This document shows positions 45,057 to 56,132 of a stretch of 64,000 bases of DNA, in pieces; positions within the stretch are counted from its first letter, which is position 1, and every line of letters starts with the position of its first letter. Under the pieces are notes generated by a model, which was given only the letters and a program-made list of their open reading frames with translations, was not told the origin of the DNA and did not search any database. The stretch is from Rhodocollybia butyracea (Eukaryota; Basidiomycota; Agaricomycetes; Agaricales; Omphalotaceae). Both the position numbers and the translations under genes were made by a program. The stretch lies in NCBI GenBank assembly GCA_015501585.1, contig JADNRY010000017.1, positions 453,887-517,886 of the forward strand. Direction: 5' to 3'.

Positions 45057-46620
45057 CAATACATAAAGTCAGGCTTGAAAAACACAGTTAATAAATTATT
45101 TTCATTATGTAAATTGCACTGGTTGACCACCGGCTTTGATCAGTTATGCAAATTCTTCAATTTTCAAGAACCGCAAACCGCTGCACCGCTGCAACCTTCA
45201 TTTACCCTCACTGCTGGAGTACAACTCTAGGCAAACTCTGGCACTAGCTGCTGTGACGCTGTAAAGTCCTTGACCAAACTCTGGGCCAAGCTACGATATT
45301 GTGAGTGAACTTAATCACTAGGAACTTGTACCACAATCTTAGTGGCTTGTCTAACTTCGTGAAGAAGTCAACTAAGGAACCCTCACTCTGGAGCCGAATA
45401 ATTCCTTACTAGAAGCCGTCCCCTCTAAGGAAGCAGCTAGATTTGAGTTGATCTGGAGTTTGAGAGAACTCTACACACTTAAATTCAATCAAGATATAAA
45501 TGGGCTTTGCAAAGCATGTGAAGTTAATTACTTTCTTAAGATAACCAAGTCAGGAGGCGTCACACTACTGATCCCGTGGGGACGTTCTACAGAGCACTGG
45601 TCTTAGCAGTCAAATTGAGGGCAAGAAACTTGTCTTATTGAATAAATATATCTGGCTTATATACTGAGTAGAGAGAGTTTAATATGAAAAATAGATGAAA
45701 CAGATACAGAGAGAGACGGAAAGAGAGTGGAACAGAGGAATCTGGCTCGGAAAGGAAACTCCAGCCTATATATGGTACACACGATAAAGAAATAGTCCAT
45801 TCTTGGGTATATATCAGAGGTAAAATATGATTTCATGAGGATTAACATAGTTTTAGAGTGTTTTGATCCAAGCGAGGTTTCTCTGATTACTCCACAATTC
45901 TCTGGGGTCAGGAGTACCTTTATGCTTCATGATCACTCGCTGCCCGGTTTCCCTTGGGTGAGTTTCATTCCATTCCTCGGATAGTTCTGTCCATCCTGAG
46001 TGTGATTTAACATTCTCTCGAGAAGGCCAGTTGTCTAGCTTTCCAACGACACCACTTATGATAGTCTCAAGCAACTGTGCTGAGTATGTACAAGTGATTC
46101 CCGATAGTCGGCTTTAGCAGATAAGACCTTCCGTGTATGATTTCTAAGATCAAATGTTTCGATTTGCCAAGGCTATCCCGGTATGTAGCTTTCTGTAGGA
46201 CCGCTAAGCATGTTTCTACTGTCCTCATTATGGACTGTAAAGTCCACATCTTAACATAGCTTGTTGGGGGTCTTAGTGCAAGGGATGCCTTCCCTCATAA
46301 TTCCTTCCCTTGAGTAACGCGTTGGCTTAGTACTTATCCCGCTTCGAGATGTCCTGTAGTTTAGAGAGTATACACTCTTGGGTATAACTAGATTGACGAT
46401 CTAGTGTTACATCTCTGGGCAGCCCAGGTATTCTTGCTAGCTTGGCTCTAGGCTACGCTTGTGGGCATACCTTCACGGCTTGCTGAGTATTATTGTTAAG
46501 TTCTTTGCCTTGGCAACAGCTATCACGCTTGGGCTCCGTATAACTCTCTTATTGCATTGTATAACACGTACAAAGTGTCAAAATGTATGGTTACACGCCT
46601 TAGGCCGATATTAGGCCTAA
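45057..46620. other. Accessory DNA, probably retrotransposon-derived, unassigned
   Basis: No supported gene. Stretches such as 45300-45700 and 46260-46600 have a base composition and short-repeat content like LTR or leader DNA, but no LTR boundaries, primer site or coding remnant could be recognised. Confidence 0.3.
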
Positions 46621-48180
46621 TAACGCATGGGTGCTTGTTCTTTTTGCATGTCTGCTTTTGGAAGACAGCTGTTCTTTTCTACCTCAAAAATCTGCCTCTG
46701 TTCTAAGAGATGTCTTTTGACAATGTTTACAAATGTTCCAAATTCTCTCCTGTTGGGTGATTACTAGCACTTACCATTACAGCAACTCAGAGATTCCTCT
46801 AGATACCCAAGCATGACTCCGTCTACTTCTTCCCTTCCTTCATCCCCAAATACAACCTTGTCACTCTCATAAACTACCCATCATCTTGTCTTGACCTTGT
46901 TCAATGAGTCTATGAATAATCTTAAATGTCCCAAACATTTTTAGAGCTTCCATCATACTTGCGCAGAAACTGCAAGTGGATTTACCTTCACTGACACTAT
47001 TGTAGAACCCATCAGGCCGCCAAAATTCCCTGTAGTCCTTGGTCCATGTTGATTCCCTCAGTAATTGGAGCATGCTCACCAGGTCACTACAGCTCCACTC
47101 TTAGCATCACACTCAAGACATGATCAACTCTTTGTTGTGCCAAGAACCTTGCACAGTTCTGGAAATCCACCACACAAGTTGAAGAAGTACATAGAGATAT
47201 TATTGCGCCCTCTGGGCCTAATCTTTCTGAAGTGTGGGAGGTACCTTTGTTTATATCTGCTATCCCTGAACCAGAGTTGAGAGCATCAGCCGCTGCTAGC
47301 ATATAACTAATGTGACTAGTTCAGAGATAATCATTGCCCTCATTAACTTTGTCTATAGTCCTTGATCGTACTCTCTGTAGGGCTCGTTGCCAACTGCACC
47401 GTCTTCTGGTATGTCAGTAATAATGACAGGAGCAATTGAAGCTACAACACTTGTTCCTTGGGATGCTAATCAAGAAGCCAGTCCCACATGCTCACCTACA
47501 GTAACAACCACTTCCGTGCCACCCTTGCATTCAGATACTGACAAATCAAGCTCTGCGTTGGATGCCAATCTTATCTTTGTGTCTATTCTGACTCATCATC
47601 TCCAAAACAGCAAAAATCTATCCTCCAGAATGTCAATCTCCTGTCCAGGGGACTGTTGATCTCTTACTATCCCCACCTTCCAGTCTGGCTACTGGCCAAG
47701 ACCACTTTGAGGAAAGTCCTGTATCTGTGGCACCTGATAGGAAAAGTGGCTTCATGATGCATGTTCACACTCCAACACGAGTCCAGGCCATTGCGAAATG
47801 AAAGAGTGCAGCTAGGAAAATCTCAGATACTTGTCCTGGTTTGCCAGCTGACAAATGCAATCAAGCAGCAACATCTTCTTCATCGCTCTCCAGACCAACA
47901 ATATTTTTGCTGCTCAAACAGTCAGCAGTTACTTCACTTCTGCATGCCACTGCCGCAGGTGCCAAGAAGAGTAATACTCCAATATCTACATTGTCTTTTC
48001 AGCCTTGAGCGGAATGACACCCTGTGGGGCCACATCCTCAAGGCTTCACTAGTAGGTTCAGGTCACTGTCTCCAACAAAGATATTGGCTTCAAGTTTTGC
48101 TGGCACAGCACAAACACCCACCTCTGCTGACAAATCCAAGTAAAGGAAATGAGAGCAAGGAGACTATGTCTTGACCCAGA
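46621..48180 (+). pseudogene. Decayed duplicate of the serine-rich unknown gene (copy 3)
   Basis: Follows the parent at 30755-33000 over most of its length, for example AGATACCCAAGCATGACTCC, CAGTAATTGGAGCATGCTCA, GAAGCCAGTCCCACATGCTC and CTCTCCAGACCAACAATAT. Many differences are C-to-T or G-to-A at former CpG sites. The frame is broken throughout (for example CCTTGAGCGGAATGACACCC). The downstream non-coding flank of the parent (ending at about 33500) is also conserved here to about 48700. Confidence 0.8.
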
Positions 48181-48806
48181 AATTTCCATATCCTTGCCTT
48201 GCCAAATCTCTCCAGCCTGACGGTTGACTCCACCTGGGACATAATTATTGTCCCTGTTCCATGATGCAGATGTACTGGGTAGACAACAATGTACTTGGTT
48301 CTGACCATTAGACTTTAACACACTCACTGCACAGACTATGGTGGCAATAATGGTGCATCTTGGAGCTCTCTAAATCAGAAATTGATGACAGGATTGTGTT
48401 GGGATTGTGAAGCATATAATGAGGGATCTCCATATACTCAATCAATACTCAATTGACCTTTGTCTAATAAGTGACAAAGGGAGGGAGATCTAATTTGGAA
48501 CTTGGCTTAGTCACTCATGCATCACCTGTATTCACTTGGGCCCCGTCCGACTGCAGTTTGTGACTGCAATTAAAATCTCTTCCTGAACTTGAAGTCAAGT
48601 ATTTTTATCCAGCCAAGTATCCAGCTGTACCTGAGTCAAGGCATCAACTTGAAGTGACCAACGCGATAGGTAAGTGATTACCAAAACAATACTTATCAAC
48701 TTGTTTCACAATGTTATCAACTACAGACTGCAGAGCCTTTGTTTAATAAATATCCTGCCTCTACTTTTGAAGTCATAGTGTGCCTACCCTTCCACCCATG
48801 CTCACA

Positions 48807-49567
48807 TGTTAAATACTGACTTGGTAGAGTATTGACCGAGTGTTACCGTATATGGACTCATGGCTTATATGGACTTAAGACATATACGCCTCACTTAGTT
48901 AGCACCCTGGCCCAACGTGAACCCCAATCACTGTCAGGTATGTACACAAGTGGACTTGTATTATTTAGCTTCTTATTTAATCACTGTTCTCTTTGTACCA
49001 GTTGTACTCGAGTTCTGATTGTTGTATATTGCCAATGTGGCAACTCCAGAGATTAGGTAGCCGGATCGGTATGTTCATATGTCCGTATCCTTACTCGTCG
49101 TATTAGCAATATTATACAGTATGTACAGTATATAAGGCTCTCTCCAAAGCCAGTATCTATAGTAGTTATCCAGTTCTTTTCTATCTCTCAAGCCTCACGG
49201 CTTATTCAGTTCCCTGCGCCGAGTATTTACAACACTGATATGCCAATTATTGTTAAAAGTTGATGATCTTATCTTGTTATGTCATCTATACGTTCGTGGA
49301 TTCATGCTGTAACGAAACCAGAATATTTTCTGGTTTCATTACGTTACTTACATACGTCCCATGTGACACATTCTTTTAATTGTATTTTACATATATTGAC
49401 ACCTCAGCGTCGTTCTACCACTGTCGCTGAGGTTAGTACTCACATTCTTTATTTCTTGTACTTATTACTGACTATGTACCTAGAACTCTCTTTTATTTCA
49501 ATAGGTACATAATACAGCGTCGTTCTACCACTGTCGCTGAGAACTCTCTTTTATTTCAATAGTTTCA
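48807..49567 (+). mobile_element. Probable solo LTR within duplicated copy B
   Basis: Starts TGTTAAATACTGACTTGG and ends AATAGTTTCA. It interrupts sequence that is continuous in copy A (around 34005-34015). It holds two copies of a hairpin with arms CTCAGCG/CGCTGAG (49404-49435, 49515-49542), parallel to the paired hairpins in the other two LTRs of the window. A target duplication is not clear, so the ends may be off by a few bases. Confidence 0.55.
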
Positions 49568-49571
49568 ATAA

Positions 49572-51004
49572 TTATATATTCTCCTGTTCAACTAGTCCAA
49601 CAACATCTGGAGTGTTTTCCAAGCCATTCAAGATGACAGGAAGTGAAACCTGCTGCAACTGAGCTGGTTGACTGAGTGTTGGAGTTTCTTCAAGGTGGAA
49701 ACTTTGGTCATATGTGTTCTGTGTTTGAACCAAGATGAAGATGGCAACAGGATTCAAAGACTAACATTGAGGCGCAGTAAGATCAGCAGGTTTACAATTT
49801 TAGAAAAGGAGAGACCTCACAGCAGCAGATACATAAAGTTGGGTTGTAATCAAACTAAGACAGTCAATAGTTGATCCAGGTGATGTAGTCATGTCCAGAG
49901 CATTATTTATTATGTCAAGCAGCTATAAAAAGATTTTCAGGAGGAACAAGTTATGCTTTGCAAAACACGCACCTGGACTAACATGTAAATTGCACCAGAC
50001 TCTACAAGAAGAAGAAGAACTTGTTCACCTTTAGTTTTCTTTCTTCTAATAGAAATTGAGTTCATGAATTTATGATGTAACCTATAATTTCCAGTGATTA
50101 TATGAAATCAGATGATCAGGTACAGTCAGAAGATGATGCTCACCAGGCCCAAAAAGCTATTGAACATGTTGCTATCATATTTACAGATAGTGACAGGACA
50201 ACAGCAATCCAATCAAGATTTATATCCTCACCACTCTGAAGTGTCATGGAACTCAGTGTAGTGTCTAAAGCAGTATCAGCCAAACAAACAGCTAATGTTA
50301 TATCTCTGTGAGCTCATGTATAACAATGGCCATAGATCAGTCTCTCAACCTCACCTATATCTGCAAGCATGAGCAGAAGCAAAGTCCATTTCACTTTTGT
50401 GTTGTCCATCCACACTGCCCAAGCTCTCCACACAATCACAGTATCAGCAATGAGTGGCTTTCCAGGTTTAGGTCAATTAGTGCTGGGACATAAGATAAGG
50501 TCTAACAAACTCACTATGGCATTGCTTAACCACACACAAATATTATCATAGACTCTTATCTGTGACCCCAAATCGGCCGCTACTATTTGTTCTGTGATTC
50601 CTCCTGGTAGACTCACTACAAGTCCATATTTGACAAGCTCAAGTGTAGCTGCCACACTTAACACGAAGTATATCAGCATCAGGGAAAGATCGCCAAGGAA
50701 TACATAAATCATGGCTTTCTTGGCACTCCCAACATTGCTCTTTGTTCTACACAGTCAATGTACTCAGAATTGTTGTTTTGTCAGGATATCTAGATATATA
50801 TATGAGAACTCACTTGAAGTAAATGTAAAGGCTGATAAAACATGCCAAAGAGTATATCCCTATTAGAAAAGTCAATGAAAATTGAGAAATGACAATCAAT
50901 CTAGTGTATGCACCAAATAAAGTGGACAGAAGTATGCTTGAGGCCATGTTGATGGAAAAGGAAAGTCCGGAAGATGACACCTCGGCTACTTCTTCCGGAG
51001 TCAT
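49572..51004 (-). CDS. Multi-pass membrane protein, agaricomycete seven-helix-like family (copy B)
   Basis: Paralogue of the gene at 34059-35478 with the same exon plan. The first exon starts MTPEEVAEVSSSGLSFSINM, followed by GIYSLACFISLYIYFK, KKAMIYVFLGDLSLMLIYFV, VSLPGGITEQIVAADLGSQI, then IADTVIVWRAWAVW and KWTLLLLMLADI. The tail is MNPVAIFILVQTQNTYDQSF...VVGLVEQENI, longer than in copy A. Exons checked remain open and splice sites GT-AG, in contrast to the dead serine-rich gene in the same duplicated block. Function unknown. Confidence 0.68.
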
Positions 51005-52202
51005 GACTTTGACTGGTGGTATGTGTTCGTCAATAGTTCAAGTTGGCGGGGAGATTCAGGAATGAGCAAACTTATGTCGTGTTCAGATTACAGGGAGCCT
51101 AGTATCTCCCCAGTCCTAGTACTTAAGTACCGATTAAACAAAGTGGATTCATAAGAACATATGTAGCTAGTACGTCATAATTGGTATTGTACATTTTTTG
51201 GTTCATTTACTTGTTCATTTATCAACTGAGGTCATCTGGCACAATTGAGTTATGCTTCAATAGGCTGAAAGTCAAATAATAGTACAAGGTTACGCCTGGA
51301 ACCTGGGTTAAGCGGAGCATATTTTTGCACACTTAAGATGCCAGAGTATAGGATTGGCTAGTCCATACTATAGGCCATGTGGGGCCGCCTCTTTGACTCT
51401 CCTCAATTGCTCTCTGACCAAATGAGGTGACCAAATGAGGTGAGCCTGAGATTGCAATAAGTTACTAGTTGACTTTCATCTGCAAAACACTATGGAGCGC
51501 GCACTATGGAGCACTCTCGTGGGCAGACAAAGCAGCTCAGAGCACTCTAGTGTATATCAGTATACTTGTAGATGTTATTTAATGATGGTAACAAAGGCGG
51601 ATTGATCGTAACATGTTCTTGAAAATATGTTCCTTGGATTCGAGATGGCTTCCACAAAGGCAGCGGCTAGAGGAAGGAAGGGAGGAACAGTGGTATGAGG
51701 AACAGCCGGGTCCTACGTTACACATGGCGCCCGGTTTCATGATCAATGTGCACCGGCATGGACTATTTTCGCAGCAAAGCAGATGGTTGGATCACTGCCT
51801 CTCGTGGATCAGACTGCATCTAGCTCGAGTAGACCTTCACCTCTCTTTTGGCTGCGAAATATGTCTCAATGGAAGGTCATGAGTTTATGGTCCACCAGCC
51901 GTTGCCGATGGCTTTCCACCCGCTGCGGGAGACTGATTCATCTCTAATCAACGTGCGGGAAAGCGTCAAGTACAGTGCGGGTACCTTGAGTAGTTTTGCA
52001 AGTAGTTTTGTGCGACAATAGAATCATCCATTCCTTAGTACGCCAAAGACTTTCATTCACGTTCGACAATGCAGCGAGTGGTACTAAATGGACAGAACAT
52101 AGAGATGTACACTGAATGAGGCAATAAGATAGAAGAGTAACAAAAGAAGGCAATACTAGACCATAACGGTGCACCGCAATTTTGCAAATACATGCATGAT
52201 AA
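51005..52202. other. Intergenic accessory DNA
   Basis: No supported gene. Bases 51885-51965 share the unidentified repeat noted at 38215-38300, and 51642-51672 resembles a stretch near 37505. A small plus-strand ORF at 51613-51882 covers part of this repeat and has no known motif. Confidence 0.4.
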
Positions 52203-53847
52203 TTATGATCTATCTTTGTCCCGAAACATCCAGCGCTTGATCATGGCTTCAGGAATGCTAGTGGGACCAGTCATCAGTTTGAGCATATCATTGTCATGAA
52301 CAGGCTGAATGAAGTGGGCAGGCTGTACTCCCTCTGCCCACTGGATGCCATCATTCAACTGCGCAGGATAGCTTGTTGCCCCTTGCCGCCCACTGAACTC
52401 AAAGTCAATAAGGTTCACCTCCCAACTATCATCAGCCTCCAGCTTATCGCCATTGCCTGGCTTCTTCCTTCGAACCATCACGTTGGGCCGTCTCAGATCG
52501 CCCAACACCAAATCATTCGAGTGCAGGATTGCAAGTGCACGGGAAAGCGGATCGGTGACACACTGCGGTAGAGGCTTCTCATAGAAGGCAGCAGCAGCAT
52601 TTTCCCAACACTCGGCTGAGGAAAGCAGTCCCATGACAACCATGACCACTCCACCTGCAAGCGTATCACAATAGTGGAGAGCTGGGGCGAGATTTGCTTT
52701 GGCGAGAATAGTGTGTGTTTCTGGAGAGTACCGAGAGCAGAACTTGACGAGCATTTGTTTTCCTGAGGATAGCTTTGCCTTGTAGAGACTTCTCGATCGC
52801 GAAAGCTTGTCCACCTCAAACCCAGGATATCGATAACGTCCCTCAAAATGAAGATCGAAAGAAGGAGATGATTCGGGGGAAGAGTAGGTGGGGCGAGGAA
52901 GGATACATTGGACAGATTCCGACGCATACGGATCAAGCTCCCGATAGTGCTTGACCAGAGCCTTTACGGTTTTCGAAGGATAGTGAATATTTTGGAAAGG
53001 CGAAGGATTACATCTTCATGATATGGATTTCCGACAAGGGTGATGATATCTGTTAGTTCTTGAGAGACGAAACAGTCCGTGTAGACGGATCCGGCGAAGT
53101 GTATGTGTTGACCCATTATGCCCACATGTAGATATGGACAGTGAGAGCGGTTCAAGACTGGGCGGAACTGGTTCAACGTACAATTTTTAATCCATACCTA
53201 ACACGAAAAGATGAAAATGACATACCGGTGTAGCACTCTGGAACATGCGTAAGGAAAGACAGCTCTGTAGAGTGGCATCCCCAGAAAGTCCGAGAAGATT
53301 TTGACACTTTACATGGACCGGAAGACACTTCACCTCCGTCGACGTCTCAAACGCAGATACTTCATATGCAGCGTCTGCTTCTGTAGCTATCTTGCTGCTA
53401 TTCTCCTTGTACGTGACAACTTTGCGCGAGAGTTTCACATCCAAGAGCTTCTCTAGGACTCCATTTATTGCACACTCCCGTTCATCTTGATCCTTGTAGA
53501 TGCGATTTGAGACCGTGACGAATTGCCCAATCAATGCAGTCACCGATAGGTCTTCGGGGATATCATTGAGATTAGAAAGCTCATGCTTTGCCTGAGCAAA
53601 AGCAGGCTTGAAGATAGTGATAGGCGGTCCGGTGGTGGCGAACGGGAAACCGTTGTAGATTGGATGGTTTTCTTGTTCCTTCTTAAGCTGAGGGGGATTA
53701 TCTGTTACCCCGGACGGAGATGATGCAGCATACCCGGATTTGATCGCGGACAAACGAGCTGGAGAAGTGTCAGTCGACTAACAGAGCTGCTAATCGATGA
53801 GATCTATGCACCTTTAAGGTCTAAATCAAGTTCCTGCTCTGGGATTC
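52203..53847 (-). CDS. Atypical kinase-like protein (agaricomycete family); 5' end uncertain
   Basis: Exons join to IPEQELDLDLKARLSAIKSG, ...TGPPITIFKPAFAQAKHEL, IYKDQDERECAINGVLEKLL, CPYLHVGIMGQHIHFAGSVY, VSQELTDIITLVGNPYHED, then the kinase-like half: FEVDKLSRSRSLYKAKL, LVKFCSRYSPETH, ALAILHSNDLVLGDLRRPNV as catalytic loop and NLIDFEFSGRQG at the metal-binding site. The usual HRD is LGD and DFG is DFE, a pattern seen in a large fungal family of kinase-like proteins whose activity is not established. Further 5' exons probably lie upstream of 53847 (a candidate start MYYRVVDVYCPALL is at 54275), but I could not join them. It is not closely similar to the 0-4 kb kinase-like family. Confidence 0.72.
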
Positions 53848-54415
53848 CTGCGGTAGACGGTGAGTTGAAAGAATGGAAACGAAGGAAACGACAGACGTTG
53901 ATTGGCACGTGGAACTTCAAGAACAAAATGTATATTATCATCACTGGTCGGGTAATCCGATTCTAGTTCTATTGGGAGAACGGGATTAAAGCTGCGGATA
54001 TTGTCGCGAATACGAGCTGGAAAGGGCTGAAAGGAACACCCGTTGCCTGTAGAAGGGAGGATCATGCATATTGTAGAGTAGAAAAGATGCCAGCAACTAG
54101 TAACCGAGTAAGTCAAAAGGAATTCTTTGATACTGCATTCTTTGAACCCCGGGATTGAAGAAACGAACCTCGCCATAATATCGCCAAATTCCTCAGTGTC
54201 GGTTTGTATATCGAAGTACGTCGGTGCTTCGTTTAGTAACGCCGGACAGTAGACATCTACAACCCGATAGTACATTGTGAAACAGAGCAAGATTCGGTAA
54301 GCGCTGAGCGAGCGGCTAATCATGAATATTTGAGTCGGGGTGGTGGTGAGTGTAAACAACGTGCTAAGAACAATCCGAGCAGAGTCAGCCAAAATACAAG
54401 GCAAAGGAATTAAAA

Positions 54416-54481
54416 TAAAATAAATATTGAGACCCGTAGGTCTACCACTCCGGGAAAGCGTGTCATCCTTGTGCAGGGGCC

Positions 54482-54512
<31 letters not shown>

Positions 54513-54536
54513 TTCGTATGTCACCCCGAAGGGGAC
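54416..54536 (-). ncRNA. U6 spliceosomal RNA
   Basis: Minus strand begins GTCCCCTTCGGGGTGACATA, the U6 5' stem-loop. It continues with AAATTGGAACGATACAGAGA (the ACAGAGA box), AGATTAGCATGGCCCCTG (the AGC triad region) and CACAAGGATGACACGC (internal stem-loop), then a 3' tail ending in T-runs that would stop RNA polymerase III. No intron interrupts the conserved core. The gene lies inside a long chance ORF upstream of the kinase-like gene. Confidence 0.95.
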
Positions 54537-54902
54537 AATAGTCTTATGTTCAAGAACCATCCTGATAGAAATCGGTTCGATTGTAGACAGTTTACGGCGA
54601 CGTCTGCTTACCATTTTAGGAATGGGCGCTACTTAGCCAACACAGGTAATTCACTCAAATTTTGTATGATACTTACAAGTATTCGAAAACTTATATACGC
54701 TTGGCCTTAGATAGTACTTTAGCCTTGCGTTACTTGAAACTAACAATACCTTTCCAAACACACTAAACGCCCCGAGAGATCGAGAGATGAAGAAAGAGAT
54801 TACTTTGATTGGGCTGTTCTGATAGAAAACTATGTACAAAGAAAAGTAGCCATTATTCTACATTCTAACGCCGATGAACATTTCACGTCACGTATCTGGC
54901 CT

Positions 54903-55840
54903 TCACATCGTCAACATTCTTTGGAAACTGTTCGTGAGGCCGAGCATCTGGTCCCGAACTCCTTCGAACCTTGCCAGACCACAGACCTCGCTCTCGATAT
55001 GCTGCACAAAACCGAGATCAAGGCATATCTCTTGGCACATTTCGGGCATTTAAACTCCTTCGAATCATGTGCTGGGGAGTTTAAATGCGAGTTCAAGGAG
55101 CCTAGAGAGCTGAACAGCCTGTGGCACAAGTAGCATTCATACGCCCTCCCATTGTACGCAAGTTCTGTGGCGGAATAGTTCGTAATCGTTCGTGTCGCAG
55201 AAGCGCTGCCTCCAGTAATGCGGCGATTGATGGAGATAGTAGGAATGAGGTCAAGTGAATGGATTGCTTGAGTCACGGTATGTCTATTAATACGAGGGTT
55301 GCAGGAGCCGGATTCGACGTGCTGGGCAATCGCAGAAACCATCTTGAAAGACTCTGAGCACAAAGGGCATTTGATATCGCGAGGACGGTGAACTTGAGAC
55401 GATGAGTGCTGGCATGGGTATGAGTGCCACTAATACTTTCGAGTCAAGGAAACAGTGTTACCTGTGCGAGAGCTTGAGGGCTCGAAAAGTCCCTAGAGCA
55501 TGCGAAACACCAGTTATGCCTCGAACTAGAGGCAAGGTGCTGGTAAAGGCTTTGCGTATCTCTGAATTCGCGATTACAAGGCTGGCAGATCGCGTTGTCT
55601 TCTTCGTCGCTGGATTCATAGTACTCTTGATGGACATTGCTGTCGTGCTAGAATGCATTGGTCTGCTCAGCAAGGATTGTTTAGACTCAAAAACGGACAT
55701 ACGTTGTCCAAAGCGTCGAAGCTTCTGAATAGGGCCTGGCACTCTGTGCAGTAAGGATGGTCATTTTTGGCACTGCAATGAGCATGATAAGCTCCGAATG
55801 ACGCGAATTCGCGATAAGGGCATCTGGTGCAACGGTACAT
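54903..55840 (-). CDS. C2H2-type zinc-finger protein, apparent frameshift near its C-terminus
   Basis: Starts MYRCTRCPYREFASFGAYHA at 55840. Cys/His pairs follow in HPYCTECQALFRSFDALDN, AICQPCNREFRDTQSLYQHL, HNWCFACSRDFSSPQALAQ, IKCPLCSESFKMVSAIAQH, YECYLCHRLFSSLGSLNSHL and KCPKCAKRYALIS, with two GT-AG introns between them. This tandem array matches a group of basidiomycete C2H2-like proteins of unknown role that end QHIESEVCGLARF. Here that ending lies one base out of frame: the open frame reads ISVLCSISRARS to 54911, whereas the expected QHIESEVCGLARF runs to 54903. Nuclear or RNA-related function is only a guess. Confidence 0.8.
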
Positions 55841-56132
55841 CTTCGCCGTTCGAGTCAGTTCTGGGTAGTGAAGAGTCTGAAGACCGTAAGATGGCACGTG
55901 TTTCCACTTACTTACTTTGTTTGCACCGACTTTGTTTGCACTTTGTTTCGATTTGCACATGTCCAAGCGTCGAAAAAACTCTGTATTAGGAAGTTCTCAT
56001 TTCGGTATTTGGTCTTCCTACAGATATCGACTTGACAGACTATTCTAAGCTGTTTAACAGTCTTAATTCGATCCAGGAGGTTTCAATGTCGTTTCATTGC
56101 ATACGTGTACCGAGTTCAATGTTCATCATAAC

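Noticed and set aside
53826..54614. 262-codon minus-strand ORF starting MVSRRRRKLST
   Set aside because: It contains the complete U6 snRNA gene, so its N-terminal part is chance. Part of the rest may belong to 5' exons of the kinase-like gene.
55402..55728. 108-codon plus-strand ORF
   Set aside because: Lies opposite the zinc-finger exons, which carry clear Cys/His motifs.
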